Positions 51,236 to 59,977 are shown, numbered from the stretch's first letter. The stretch: 64,000 bases of DNA from JBBQWZ01 sp038210135 (GCA_038210135.1 JBBQWZ010000014.1:1-64000); one strand, 5' to 3'. Translations and numbers: made by a program. Notes: generated from the sequence alone by a model not told the origin.

Positions 51236-52196
51236 GTTTCGCCACCTCCTGCTCCGGCGTCGTCAGTTGCAGGAAGATTTCCTCCAGGCTCAATGCCGCG
51301 GTATGCAGCTCGTTCAAATCCCAGCCCGCTTCGACGATCGCGCGCGCCAGGTCGCCGCGGATGTTGCGTCCCTGCAGGCTCTCGACCTCGAAGCGATGCC
51401 GCGCATTCTTCGCGTCCTTATGAACCACGCGGCTCACTCCGGCCACCTGCTCGAGTTTGGTTTGCGCGGCGGCGCTATCCAGTTCGCCGTCCCTGCTTCC
51501 GATCTCGATCGCGACCGTTTCGACGCCGCGCAAACGCGCTGTCAGGTTTTCGACCGTGTCGGTCGCCACCAGTTTGCCGCGCGCAATGATAATCACCTTC
51601 TTACAAATCGCTTCCACTTCAGGAAGAATGTGCGTGCTCAGGATGATGGTGTGATCGCCCGCCAGCGATTCAATCAGCTCGCGGGTTTCGATAATCTGTT
51701 TCGGATCGAGGCCCGATGTCGGCTCGTCCAGGATCAGGACGTCGGGGTTGTGGATGATCGCCTGCGCCAACCCGACGCGCTGGCGGTAGCCCTTCGAGAG
51801 CTTCGCGATCAGCTTGTTCTTGACATCCTTCACCGCGCAGCGCCCGGCCACTTCGTCCACCCGCTTGGCCAGTTCCGGACCCCTGATCCCCTTCAACTGG
51901 CCTACGAACGTCAGATACTCTCCGACTTCCATTTCCGGATAAAGAGGCGGTGTTTCGGGCAGATAACCGATCCTTCGCTTCACCTCCATCGGATTCTCGA
52001 CCACGTCGTAGCCGGCAACGTTGGCCGAACCGGACGTGGGCGGAAGGAACGACGTCAGTACGCGCATCGTGGTCGTTTTCCCGGCGCCATTCGGCCCCAG
52101 AAATCCGACGATCTCGCCCTTCGTAATTTCAAAGGAAATGTTATCGACCGCCACGTGGCGGTCGTATCGCTTGGTAAGGCCTTCGACCTTGATCAT
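51228..52196 (-). CDS. ABC transporter ATP-binding protein, GldA-like
   Basis: 322 residues from ATG 52196 (the frame extends 20 codons upstream). Walker A LGPNGAGKTTTMR, signature KLSKGYRQRVGLAQAI and Walker B VLILDEPTSGLDP are intact, with the switch His in IILSTHILPEVEAIC. The C-terminal 90 residues form the DrrA/CcmA-type extension (ETVAIEIGSRDGELDSAAAQ). It powers the GldF-like permease. First gene of the minus-strand run that continues to 45217; a promoter is expected in the 190 bp between it and fabI, but none stands out. Confidence 0.92.
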   Translation of the reverse strand: MIKVEGLTKRYDRHVAVDNISFEITKGEIVGFLGPNGAGKTTTMRVLTSFLPPTSGSANVAGYDVVENPMEVKRRIGYLPETPPLYPEMEVGEYLTFVGQLKGIRGPELAKRVDEVAGRCAVKDVKNKLIAKLSKGYRQRVGLAQAIIHNPDVLILDEPTSGLDPKQIIETRELIESLAGDHTIILSTHILPEVEAICKKVIIIARGKLVATDTVENLTARLRGVETVAIEIGSRDGELDSAAAQTKLEQVAGVSRVVHKDAKNARHRFEVESLQGRNIRGDLARAIVEAGWDLNELHTAALSLEEIFLQLTTPEQEVAKHV

Positions 52197-52386
52197 ATGT
52201 GTAGGTACCAGAGCTACGGCGAAACCGTAAGCGGCGCGCGACCCCGTGCGGAACACAAAGGACTCGCGCGAAACCCTATCTTAGGAAGCGCGCGCCGTAC
52301 TGTCAACGCGCCTCCCGCAAATCTGAATGCGCCATAGCGAGGCGTTTCGCTTCCTATTCGCCGAATTGACGGCAGGCCCGCTTCCG

Positions 52387-53163
52387 TCAATGCTGAAGCA
52401 GCCCCATCACTTGAAAACCGGCGTCCACGTATATGACGTTGCCGGTGACACCACGTCCCAAATCGCAAGCCAAAAAAACAGCAGTGTCGGCGACTTCGGC
52501 CGGATCGGTCTGCTTGCGCATCGGGGCGTGCTCGGTGAAATAGTCCAAAATCTTCGAGAAACCGGCGATCCCGCGCGCCGATGCCGTCTTGATCGGGCCG
52601 GCCGAAATCGCGTTCACACGGATGTTCTTCGGACCCAAATCCACGGTCAAGTACCGTACGCACGCCTCGAGAGCAGCCTTCGCCACGCCCATCACGTTGT
52701 AGTTCGGAACCACCTTCACCGCTCCGTAATACGAAAGCGCCATGATCGATCCGCCCTCGGGCATCAGCGGATATAAGACCCGCGAAACCGCCACCAGCGA
52801 ATACGCGCTGACATCCTGCGCAACGCGATAGCCCTCCCGCGAGGTTTCCACGAATGAATTGGTCAGGTCTTCGCGGTTGGCGAAGGCGATCGAATGCACG
52901 ATGATGTCGAGCCGTCCCTGCGCCTTGACGGTCGCGGCCAGGGTCGCCAGATCCTCGTCTTTCGTTACATCGCAGGAAAAGATCAGCGCCGCGCCGAGTT
53001 CGGCGCCCAGTTCTTCCGCGGCGTCCTTCAACCGCTCCCCCTGGTACGTCAGCAGCACCTTCGCGCCCTCGCGCCGGAACGCCTTGGCGATCGCGTACGC
53101 AATACTCCACTTGTTCGCCACACCCAGAATCAGGGCGGTGCGGCCTTCGAGCAAATTAGCCAT
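52387..53163 (-). CDS. fabI: Enoyl-[acyl-carrier-protein] reductase (NADH), FabI
   Basis: 258 residues, short-chain dehydrogenase fold of the FabI type. GRTALILGVANKWSIAYAIA replaces the usual TGxxxGxG motif, as in FabI. VHSIAFANREDL is the NADH loop. The active-site pair Tyr-x6-Lys is in YNVMGVAKAALEA, preceded by the family SYYGAVKVVPN. VRVNAIS-type NIRVNAISAGPIKTASARGI follows. It reduces trans-2-enoyl-ACP in the last step of fatty-acid elongation, and is the target of triclosan-type inhibitors. Monocistronic, divergent from the toxin-antitoxin pair. Confidence 0.93.
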   Translation of the reverse strand: MANLLEGRTALILGVANKWSIAYAIAKAFRREGAKVLLTYQGERLKDAAEELGAELGAALIFSCDVTKDEDLATLAATVKAQGRLDIIVHSIAFANREDLTNSFVETSREGYRVAQDVSAYSLVAVSRVLYPLMPEGGSIMALSYYGAVKVVPNYNVMGVAKAALEACVRYLTVDLGPKNIRVNAISAGPIKTASARGIAGFSKILDYFTEHAPMRKQTDPAEVADTAVFLACDLGRGVTGNVIYVDAGFQVMGLLQH

Positions 53164-53245
53164 TAGCCGTTATGGTAGCGCGAGCTCAGTTACCGACGGT
53201 TCGGTTCACTTGCAGCGAATTGCAATCTCCGTCTAAGGTAAGGGT

Positions 53246-53425
53246 ATGGTTGACTTGAAATTGGAAGTGCCAGTCACCGAAGAAGTCGAAGTCGATTCCA
53301 AGACGTTGGCCTCGATCGATCGCGGTATTGACGATGCCGACGAAGGCCGCACCTTCTCCATCGACGAAGTGCGAAAGATGATTCCTGAGTGGATTTCCAA
53401 ATTCGAATCACCGCGGCAGCGTTAG
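53246..53425 (+). CDS. ParD/RelB-like antitoxin of a type II toxin-antitoxin pair
   Basis: 59 residues starting at ATG 53246 with aaggtaaggg upstream. It reads VDLKLEVPVTEEVEVDSKTL, then ASIDRGIDDADEGRTFSIDE and VRKMIPEWISKFESP. The DRGI-DDADEGRTFSIDEVR part is the common antitoxin motif (I-x-x-G-x-A-D-x-x-x-G-x-x-x-x-x-E). The next frame starts inside its last 37 bases and encodes the toxin, so the pair is translationally coupled. Antitoxins of this type neutralise the toxin and repress their own promoter. Confidence 0.78.
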   Translation: MVDLKLEVPVTEEVEVDSKTLASIDRGIDDADEGRTFSIDEVRKMIPEWISKFESPRQR

Positions 53426-53679
53426 CGGACTTCAAAGAAATCCTCGATTACTCCTGGGCGAACTTCCCTGCTACGGCGGAACGCTTCGGGCAAGAACTTC
53501 TGGGTCACGTCAGCTTGTTGAAGGCGTTTCCCTATATCGGGAACCCTGTGGCCGGCCGCCCCACTGTCCGCCAGCTCGTTCACACGCCCATCCTGATCTA
53601 TTACCGGGTCGATGAAGCCCGCCAAGCGATCCAGGTACTTCATTTCTGGCACCATGCCCGCCGCGACCCGGTTTTTTAG
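53389..53679 (+). CDS. ParE/RelE-family toxin
   Basis: 96 residues, GTG start at 53389 overlapping the antitoxin. The RelE/ParE fold phrases are ALADFKEILDYSWANFPATA, AERFGQELLGHVSLLKAFPY, GRPTVRQLVHTPILIYYRVD and IQVLHFWHHARRDP. The ILIYYRVD strand and the terminal HFWHxxR are typical of plasmid-stabilisation ParE-like toxins, which act on gyrase or as ribosome-dependent nucleases; which of these applies here is unknown. The module sits between fabI and lpd, with no mobile-element signature nearby. Confidence 0.85.
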   Translation: MDFQIRITAAALADFKEILDYSWANFPATAERFGQELLGHVSLLKAFPYIGNPVAGRPTVRQLVHTPILIYYRVDEARQAIQVLHFWHHARRDPVF

Positions 53680-53785
53680 GCCGGATTGCATCCTAATCGG
53701 CCCCGCCGCATCCAACATGGAGCGGTTCGGCAGCCATCGTTGGGCTCACCTGGACACCCGATGCTAGACTGAAAGAACACCCCAC

Positions 53786-55195
53786 ATGGCATACGACGTA
53801 ATCATCATCGGGAGCGGTCCCGGTGGTTACTCCACGGCCGTCCGCGCGGGCCAATACGGCCTCAAGACGGCAATTATTGAGAAGCATTCGAAGCTCGGCG
53901 GCACCTGCCTCCACGTTGGCTGTATCCCCACCAAGGCGATGCTCCATACGGCCGAGGTCTGGGAACATTTCAAGCATTCCGCCGACGAAGGCATCTACTG
54001 CGAGAATCCCCGCCTCGACTTCGCCGCGGTGAACGATCGCAAGAATAAAATCGTCGCCAAGCACGCCAAAGGCACTGAGTTCCTCATGAAGAAGAACAAG
54101 GTGGATTGGGTAAAAGGCTACGGAAAGCTTGCCGGCGTGACGCCGGAAGGCCTCCGCCGCGTCGAAGTGACTAGCGAAACCGGCACGCAAATCCTCGAAG
54201 CCACCAGCGTCATCCTCGCCACCGGATCTGAAGCGCGCATGCTGCCCGGCCTCAAGCCCGACGCCAAGCGCATTCTCACCAATATCGAAATTCTGAATCT
54301 CACCGAAGTGCCGAAGACGCTCGCCATCCTCGGCGCCGGCGCCGTCGGCGTCGAATTCGGCAACATCTTTCACTCGTTCGGCTCCAAAGTGTCGATCTTT
54401 GAAATGCTGCCGCGCGTCGTTCCCGTCGAAGACGAAGACGTCTCGAAGGAACTGGAGCGGGTCTTCAAGAAGAAGGGCATTCGCGTCCAAACGGGCGCCA
54501 AAGTGGAAAACGTCGAGGTCCTCGAAAACGGAGTCCGCTTCACCGTCACCGACTCCGCCGGCAAGCAGGAATCCGTCGAAGCCGACGCGCTCCTGGTCGC
54601 CGTCGGCCGCAAGCCCGCGACCGAAAACATCGGACTCGAAGGCACCAAGGTCGAAACCGATCGCGGCTTCATCAAGGTGGATCCCTTCCAGCGCACCGGC
54701 GAACCGAACGTCTACGCGATCGGCGATATCGTCGCCGGAACGCCGCAACTCGCCCACGTCGCCACCGCCGAAGGCATGGTCGCCATCGCCACCATCGCCG
54801 GCAAACCCACCAAGCCCATCAACCGGAATCGCATTCCGGGCGCCACCTACACCGATCCCGGCATCGGCAGCGTCGGCCTGACGGAAGCGCAGGCGAAGGC
54901 GCAAGGCTTCCGCGTCAAGACCGGCAAGTTCCCGTTCGTAGCGAATTCCAAAGCCACCATCCTCGGCTCGCACGATGGCTTCGTGAAAATCGTCGCCGAC
55001 GAAGAGTTCGGCGAAATCCTCGGCGTCCACATCATCGGACCGCAGGCCTACGAACTGATCGCCGAAGCCGTGACAGCCATGGAAGCCGAAGCGACCGTCG
55101 AAACCATGATGTCCACCATCCACGCGCATCCGACCATTTACGAAGCCATCGGGGAAGCCTTCAATGCCGTCTACGGCATGGCCATCAATGTCTGA
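53786..55195 (+). CDS. lpdA: Dihydrolipoyl dehydrogenase (E3)
   Basis: 469 residues. FAD site IIIGSGPGGYSTAVRAGQYG, redox disulfide in GGTCLHVGCIPTKAM (C41, C46), NAD site LAILGAGAVGVEFGNIFHSF, and the C-terminal His-x-His-Pro-Thr active-site segment IHAHPTIYEA. All catalytic parts are present. It re-oxidises dihydrolipoyl groups of 2-oxoacid dehydrogenase complexes. The stop overlaps the start of lipB, and an E2 gene follows. No E1 gene is in the cluster, so its E1 partner must be elsewhere. Start ATG 53786. Confidence 0.95.
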   Translation: MAYDVIIIGSGPGGYSTAVRAGQYGLKTAIIEKHSKLGGTCLHVGCIPTKAMLHTAEVWEHFKHSADEGIYCENPRLDFAAVNDRKNKIVAKHAKGTEFLMKKNKVDWVKGYGKLAGVTPEGLRRVEVTSETGTQILEATSVILATGSEARMLPGLKPDAKRILTNIEILNLTEVPKTLAILGAGAVGVEFGNIFHSFGSKVSIFEMLPRVVPVEDEDVSKELERVFKKKGIRVQTGAKVENVEVLENGVRFTVTDSAGKQESVEADALLVAVGRKPATENIGLEGTKVETDRGFIKVDPFQRTGEPNVYAIGDIVAGTPQLAHVATAEGMVAIATIAGKPTKPINRNRIPGATYTDPGIGSVGLTEAQAKAQGFRVKTGKFPFVANSKATILGSHDGFVKIVADEEFGEILGVHIIGPQAYELIAEAVTAMEAEATVETMMSTIHAHPTIYEAIGEAFNAVYGMAINV

Positions 55196-55931
55196 GGTGG
55201 CGATCGGAGCCGTATTGCCGCCGCCGCCCATCGCGGAAAAGCCCTCTGCCGGACCGCGCATTCTCGAGGTCCGCGACCTCGGCCGGATGCGCTGGGCGGA
55301 TGCCTGGACGTTGCAGCAAGATCTCGTCACCCAGCGCAAGCAAGACGCGATTCCGGATCAGTTCCTGATCGTCGAGCATCCCCACGTCATCACCATGGGC
55401 CGCAACGGCCATGCGGCGAATCTACTCGCCAGCATCGAAGTCCTCGAGAAATCCGGCATCGAATTCGAACACACCAACCGCGGCGGCGACGTCACCTATC
55501 ATGGCCCCGGCCAGATCGTCGGCTACCCGATTCTCGATCTGAAGCCGTGGAAGCGCGACGTCGTCGCCTACGTCCGCGCCGTCGAACAAATCTTGATCGA
55601 TGCGCTCGCGACCTTCGGCATCGAAGCCGTCCGCGATCCCCAAGCGACCGGCGTCTGGGTGGACGGAAAGAAAGTGGCCGCCATCGGAATCCATATTTCG
55701 AGATGGATCACCGCCCATGGCTTCGCCCTCAACCTGGACACGGACTTGCGATACTTTCAGTACATCGTGCCGTGCGGCCTCACCAAGCCGGTTACGAGCA
55801 TGCGCGAACTGGGCTCGAACGCTACCCGCGAACAAGTCGTCTCGGCCATCGCGGCGGCGGCACAACGAGTTTTTGATTTTGAAGAAGTACGTTTCCCCCC
55901 GCGGCAACCATCGCGGGCTGAACTCATTTGA
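55188..55931 (+). CDS. lipB: Lipoyl(octanoyl) transferase
   Basis: 247 residues from the ATG at 55188, which overlaps the lpdA stop; a longer frame starts at 55164. Family motifs: PDQFLIVEHPHVITMGRNGH, NRGGDVTYHGPGQIVGYPIL (the RGGxxTYHGPGQ signature), then KKVAAIGIHISRWITAHGFALN with the catalytic Lys, and YIVPCGL with the catalytic Cys. It moves octanoyl from ACP to the lipoyl domains that the next gene and its relatives carry. The N-terminus has about 25 extra residues before the core. Confidence 0.93.
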   Translation: MSEVAIGAVLPPPPIAEKPSAGPRILEVRDLGRMRWADAWTLQQDLVTQRKQDAIPDQFLIVEHPHVITMGRNGHAANLLASIEVLEKSGIEFEHTNRGGDVTYHGPGQIVGYPILDLKPWKRDVVAYVRAVEQILIDALATFGIEAVRDPQATGVWVDGKKVAAIGIHISRWITAHGFALNLDTDLRYFQYIVPCGLTKPVTSMRELGSNATREQVVSAIAAAAQRVFDFEEVRFPPRQPSRAELI

Positions 55932-55946
55932 AACCCCGAGGAACCA

Positions 55947-57422
55947 ATGATTGACGTCGTAATGCCCCAGATGGGCGAAAGCATCGTAGAAGGCACACTC
56001 ACAAAGTGGCTGAAGAAGGTCGGCGAACGCGTCGAACGCGACGAGCCGTTGTTCGAAATCTCGACCGATAAAGTAGACACCGAGATTCCGGCGCCCGCCG
56101 CCGGCGTATTGAGCGAAATCCTGGTCGAAGAAGGCAAGACCGTCGGCATCAACACCATCGTGGCCAGGATCGGCGACGCGGCCGGAGCCACAACCGCTCC
56201 TGCCGTCGCAGCCGCCGCGCCGCAAGCGGCCATCCCAGCGCCTGCCGTCGAGGCCGCCCCAGTCCAGCAAGAAGCCGTCGCGCCGACGCCTCCCCCGCCC
56301 GCACCGCAAGCGGACGGCGCCGCTACCCCGCCGGCCCCCCAAGTGGAGCCGCCCGCTGAAGAGCAGCAGGGTCCGCTGTCGCCGCTCGTGCGCAAGATGG
56401 CGCGCGAATATAACATCGATCTCGGCCGCGTCCGCGGCACCGGAGCCGGCGGACGGATCACCAAGCAGGACCTCGAAAATTTCCTCGCGCATCAGTCGGC
56501 GCCCGTGGCACCTGCCGTAGCCGCCCCGCCGGCCCCGCAAGCTGCTCCGGTGCCCGCTGCTCCAGCACCGGTCGCCCAGCAGGTTTACGCTCCGCCGCCT
56601 CCGCCACCAGCCTCCAGCGTACCCGCCACCGTGCAGGCTCCCATCCAGGTCCCGCCGCCTCCGGCCCCCGTCGCCACCCAGCCGCCGCAGCAACAGCAAG
56701 CACCCGCGCAATTCCCCGGAGCCGCCCCGCGAACCCGCGTCGAGCCCATGTCCACGATGCGCATCAAGATCGCCGAACACATGGTGATGTCGAAGCGGAC
56801 CTCCGCCCATGTCACCACCGTCCACAAGGTGGATATGACCAACGTGGCGAAGCTCCGCGCCCGCCTGAAGACCGATTTCCAGGCGCGCATGGGCTTCTCG
56901 CTCACCTTCCTGCCCTTCGTCGCGCGCGCCGCCGCGCAGGCTCTGCAAGCCTTCCCGATCGTCAACGCGTCGATCGACGGCAGCAACATCATCTATCACA
57001 ACGACATCAATATCGGCATCGCCGTCGCGCTCGAAAACGGCCTGATCGTGCCCGTCATCCGCAACGCCGATGAGAAGAACGTCGTCGGCTTGCAACGCTC
57101 CATCGCCGACCTCGCCGCCCGCGCCCGCTCGCGTCAGTTGAAGCCCGACGAGGTCGCCGGAGGCACCTTCTCGATCACCAACTTCGGCAGCTTCGGCTCC
57201 ATCTTCGCAACCCCCGTGATCAACCAGCCGCAAGTCGCCATCCTCGGAGTCGGTTCCGTCACCAAGGAAGCCGTGGTAACCAAGGACGACGCCATCGCCA
57301 TCCGTTCCATGTGCTACCTCGCGCTGACCTTCGACCACCGCCTGATCGACGGAGCCCTCGCCGATCAGTTCACCGCCAAGGTGAAACAAATCCTAGAGAG
57401 CTGGACCGAAGAAGTCATCTAG
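55947..57422 (+). CDS. Dihydrolipoyl acyltransferase (E2) of a 2-oxoacid dehydrogenase
   Basis: 491 residues with standard E2 order. The lipoyl domain is at 1-78 with Lys42 in EISTDKVDTEIPAP. An Ala/Pro-rich linker (about 80-143) is followed by the E3/E1-binding domain at about 144-180 (PLVRKMAREYNIDLGRV, RITKQDLENFLAH). A second, longer Pro/Ala/Gln linker (about 181-255) leads to the catalytic domain with the acetyltransferase motif DHRLIDGALADQF (H464, D468). One lipoyl domain is present. It could belong to 2-oxoglutarate or branched-chain oxoacid dehydrogenase; the TDKVDTEI motif does not decide. It follows lpdA and lipB in the same transcript and ends near a strong terminator. Confidence 0.88.
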   Translation: MIDVVMPQMGESIVEGTLTKWLKKVGERVERDEPLFEISTDKVDTEIPAPAAGVLSEILVEEGKTVGINTIVARIGDAAGATTAPAVAAAAPQAAIPAPAVEAAPVQQEAVAPTPPPPAPQADGAATPPAPQVEPPAEEQQGPLSPLVRKMAREYNIDLGRVRGTGAGGRITKQDLENFLAHQSAPVAPAVAAPPAPQAAPVPAAPAPVAQQVYAPPPPPPASSVPATVQAPIQVPPPPAPVATQPPQQQQAPAQFPGAAPRTRVEPMSTMRIKIAEHMVMSKRTSAHVTTVHKVDMTNVAKLRARLKTDFQARMGFSLTFLPFVARAAAQALQAFPIVNASIDGSNIIYHNDINIGIAVALENGLIVPVIRNADEKNVVGLQRSIADLAARARSRQLKPDEVAGGTFSITNFGSFGSIFATPVINQPQVAILGVGSVTKEAVVTKDDAIAIRSMCYLALTFDHRLIDGALADQFTAKVKQILESWTEEVI

Positions 57423-57469
57423 CCTCGTTGCTGGAGCGCCCGTCCAGACGGCGGCTCCTGACCGGCTTG

Positions 57470-57560
57470 AACCCCGACCGTTAGGGAGGAGACGCCGAGG
57501 TGCGACCGTAAGGGAGCGCTCACCTATCCGCCACCGAACCGCGACCGTAAGGGAGCGGAC
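57470..57560. repeat. Three degenerate direct copies of a dispersed repeat
   Basis: Copies: aaccccgaccgttagggagg (57470-57489), gtgcgaccgtaagggagc (57500-57517) and gaaccgcgaccgtaagggag (57536-57555), spaced 30-37 bases. The shared core is cgaccgt-n-agggag. A fourth copy lies 20 kb away at 36836. They sit in the 190 bp between the E2 stop and the next gene, just before the terminator. Family resemblance is visible; role unknown. Confidence 0.7.
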
Positions 57561-57582
57561 CTCAGCGGGGATATTACGACAG

Positions 57583-57613
57583 CGGGCGGCAGCAACGCCG
57601 CCCGTTTGTATTT
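57583..57613 (+). terminator. Intrinsic terminator of the lpdA-lipB-E2 operon
   Basis: cgggcggc, loop agcaac, gccgcccg: perfect 8-bp stem (57583-57604) followed by tttgtattt. Strong candidate. Its 3' edge reaches the end of the convergent gene, whose stop is at 57616. Confidence 0.82.
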
Positions 57614-57615
57614 GC

Positions 57616-58389
57616 CTACGGCTTTGGCGGATCTGTAAGCTTCCTGCGATTGACAAAAGCCTGCTGCCGTTCATCGAACGAGACGTCTTCGAGAAACCAT
57701 TCTTCGGTTCCGTGTGCTGGTGTCCATTTGAAGAGCCAATGCCCCGGACTGACGGGTTTGCGCGCAAAAATTTGTGAGACCCAGAACTTCGTTTCGGCTT
57801 TGCCGTTCTCATGCACGACGACCGGATAGCGCGTAGCTCGGTCCAATTTCGGACTGTAGCCGAGCACGCTTGTCTCGGCGATGCCACAGGCGGAATAGAT
57901 AAACATGGCAAACTCCGCTGCCACTCCGTCGCCGGTCAGGTCGCGCAGAAACAAGATCTGCGGCTCGCCTCGCTTTTCCGAATCGACTTTCGGCACGCGC
58001 CAGTACTCGTCGAAAACCAGAAAGGGGATCGCCATTCTATCTTCGGGCTTGCCGCTGAACCCTGCGTCCGTGATCCGGATGGTATTGATTAATTGATCGC
58101 GGGTGGTATCGATGAGAGACAGCCGGGACGGCCCTTGCCAGTGATCTCCGTGCACCCACGATCCGCAGTATTCCGATTCTTTCGGGATAACCTGCCGCGT
58201 CGGTCGGAGCATCCACAACACGAGCAGGCGCGGCTTGCCAGCGAGTGCCGTGATGTCGGCGGTCTCTATAATTTTGGCGCCAGCGGGCAATAGTTTCTGA
58301 GCCTGCGCTGACTTGTCGTTCTGCGCGAATGAACGCGCGGCAAATGGCAGGCAGAGAAGCGCAAAGACGACACTGAATCGCGCAGCCAT
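57616..58389 (-). CDS. Secreted protein of unknown function
   Basis: 257 residues from ATG 58389 (the frame is open 12 codons further). The signal peptide (FSVVFALLCLPFAARSFAQ) is followed by an otherwise soluble protein. It has no domain I recognise; visible phrases include ESEYCGSWVHGDHWQGPSRL, DTTRDQLINTIRI, LFLRDLTGDGVAAEFAMFIY and LEDVSFDERQQAFVNRRK. One EF-hand-like Asp cluster (DLTGDG) is present but isolated. The start lies 10 bases after the Gfo/Idh stop, so the two are likely one operon. Function unknown. Confidence 0.7.
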   Translation of the reverse strand: MAARFSVVFALLCLPFAARSFAQNDKSAQAQKLLPAGAKIIETADITALAGKPRLLVLWMLRPTRQVIPKESEYCGSWVHGDHWQGPSRLSLIDTTRDQLINTIRITDAGFSGKPEDRMAIPFLVFDEYWRVPKVDSEKRGEPQILFLRDLTGDGVAAEFAMFIYSACGIAETSVLGYSPKLDRATRYPVVVHENGKAETKFWVSQIFARKPVSPGHWLFKWTPAHGTEEWFLEDVSFDERQQAFVNRRKLTDPPKP

Positions 58390-58399
58390 TCGATGATTC

Positions 58400-59713
58400 C
58401 TACCCCCGGATATCGTCCTTCTCAAAATCCCATTCGACCACCCGCCGCGTCCGCGCCGCCTGATTCACCATATGCGCGCAAGCCGCCGCATGATGGCCCG
58501 CGCTCGCATCTTCCCAATGCGGCTGCCGCGTCCGAATCGATTCGAGCCACGCGCCCAAATGCGTGATCGAACTATCCGGACCCTCCCCGCGGAACGTCTC
58601 CGTCGCCGGAACCGTGCGCGGCCTCCGCGTCGGCAGTTCGGCCTCACGCACCTTAGGATCCTTGTAATAGGCGTCCTCCAGCATCTTCGGCCAGCTATCC
58701 ACGATCCAGCGATTGTCCTCGCGCACGTTCTCCGGCGTGAACGTCAGCGTGTTGCCGATGCTCAGCGAACCCTTCGTGCCCAGCACCTGCACACCCGTCT
58801 CGCCCGCGGACTGATTGTTGAACGTAGCCGAAAGATTCGCGACGAAGCCCTCCGGATACTCAAGCACCGCGTTGATCGTGTCCGGCACTTCGCGCGATTC
58901 CTTCCAACGCAACAGCTCGCCGAGTCCAACCGCGCGCCCTGGAACTTTCGCGTCCATCAGGAAATGGATGCTCGTACAAAGGTGCACGAATAGATCCGTC
59001 GCGATGCCGCCTGAATAATCGTTGTAGCAGCGCCAGCGAAAAAACCGTTCCAGGCTGAACGGCTCCTTCGGAGCGCTCCCCAGAAATTTATCCCAGTCCA
59101 CAGTTTCGGGCGACGCGTCCGGCGGAATCGGATAGATCCACGCTCCGCCCGCCGTGTTCCGGTTGTACGCCGCGCGGATCATCGTGATCTGCCCCAGCCG
59201 CCCCGACTTCACAATTTCCTTGGCCTTCTGCTGCAATGCGGAGCTAATCGGCTGGCTGCCCACCTGCACCATCTTGCCCGTCCGCTTCGCCGCCGCGATA
59301 ATCTCAGGACCTTCCGAGGACCGGAACGTCAGCGGCTTTTCGCAATATACATCCTTCCCCGCATTGACCGCATCGATCACCATCCGCGCGTGCCAATGAT
59401 CCGGCGTCGCAATCAGAACGGCGTCGATCGACTTGTCCGCAAGGATCTCCCGGTAATCTTTTCGGGCAACCGGCTGACTGCCGTTGCGGCCCGTCACCTC
59501 GCTCATCGTGCGCTCGATGCGTCCCTTGTAGGCATCGCAAATCGAAGTGATCGACGCCTGCGGATGCGCGAGCAGCGCCTTCATGATCTCCTGCGATCGC
59601 GCGCCACAGCCGATTACGCCGACTTGCACTTTGTCGTTCGCGGACCGGGCTGGAGGCGCCGCGGCCGCCGCCAAAGCGGCCGTTTGCAGGAAGGTTCTGC
59701 GGGAAGTAGACAT
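58400..59713 (-). CDS. Tat-exported Gfo/Idh/MocA-family oxidoreductase
   Basis: 437 residues. Twin-arginine signal SRRTFLQTAALAAAAAPPAR, then an NAD(P) Rossmann domain (VQVGVIGCGARSQEIMKALL, AVLIATPDHWHARMVIDAVN). The conserved GKDVYCEKPLTF holds the EKP catalytic Lys region. The C-terminal alpha/beta domain has WRCYNDYSGGIATDLFVHLC. Tat-exported members are common in Solibacter-type and planctomycete genomes; the cofactor is tightly held, and the substrate is usually a sugar or cyclitol, here unknown. It heads a two-gene operon with the secreted unknown protein downstream. Confidence 0.9.
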   Translation of the reverse strand: MSTSRRTFLQTAALAAAAAPPARSANDKVQVGVIGCGARSQEIMKALLAHPQASITSICDAYKGRIERTMSEVTGRNGSQPVARKDYREILADKSIDAVLIATPDHWHARMVIDAVNAGKDVYCEKPLTFRSSEGPEIIAAAKRTGKMVQVGSQPISSALQQKAKEIVKSGRLGQITMIRAAYNRNTAGGAWIYPIPPDASPETVDWDKFLGSAPKEPFSLERFFRWRCYNDYSGGIATDLFVHLCTSIHFLMDAKVPGRAVGLGELLRWKESREVPDTINAVLEYPEGFVANLSATFNNQSAGETGVQVLGTKGSLSIGNTLTFTPENVREDNRWIVDSWPKMLEDAYYKDPKVREAELPTRRPRTVPATETFRGEGPDSSITHLGAWLESIRTRQPHWEDASAGHHAAACAHMVNQAARTRRVVEWDFEKDDIRG

Positions 59714-59731
59714 ATGGAGATTCTACGCTGC

Positions 59732-59977
59732 TTACTTAGGGTGAGGAATCAGGTCGAGAATCCTGTAGCCGTTGCCTTCGATCTTGAAGTAGAATCGCCA
59801 GCCGTCGTTCACGCGAGCCTGCCAGCGATCCTGACCCTCGTCGTACTTCTTCGCGTGCAGGGAAGGATGGCCGAGATTCCGGACTAAGAAGTTGAGCTGC
59901 TTGATGAATGCCTGCTGGACCGGTGTCGGCGCCGCCGCCAGCGCGTGCAGCGCCGAGGGCGAGAGCAGAATGTTCAT
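59732..59977 (-). CDS. RelE-like toxin of a type II toxin-antitoxin pair
   Basis: 81 residues, RelE/ParE-like fold: ILLSPSALHALAAAPTPVQQ, FLVRNLGHPSLHAKKYDEG, RWQARVNDGWRFYFKIEGNG and YRILDLIPHPK. The order strand-helix-helix-strands with W-R-F-Y-F and a terminal HPK matches the mRNA-interferase RelE group. The start overlaps the antitoxin stop by 4 bases (ATGA), giving translational coupling with the AbrB-type gene upstream. Confidence 0.82.
   Translation of the reverse strand: MNILLSPSALHALAAAPTPVQQAFIKQLNFLVRNLGHPSLHAKKYDEGQDRWQARVNDGWRFYFKIEGNGYRILDLIPHPK

Noticed and set aside
53693..55339. 548-residue open frame antisense to lpdA
   Set aside because: Gly/Asp/Arg-rich shadow of a high-GC gene; no ribosome-binding site, no domain, and the plus strand encodes a complete dihydrolipoyl dehydrogenase.
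55422..57389. 655-residue open frame antisense to the E2 gene
   Set aside because: Composed of Gly/Arg/Asp runs that mirror the Pro/Ala linkers of the E2; coding evidence lies on the plus strand.
57470..57560. CRISPR array
   Set aside because: Three degenerate copies with irregular 30-37-base spacing and no cas genes; better described as a dispersed repeat.
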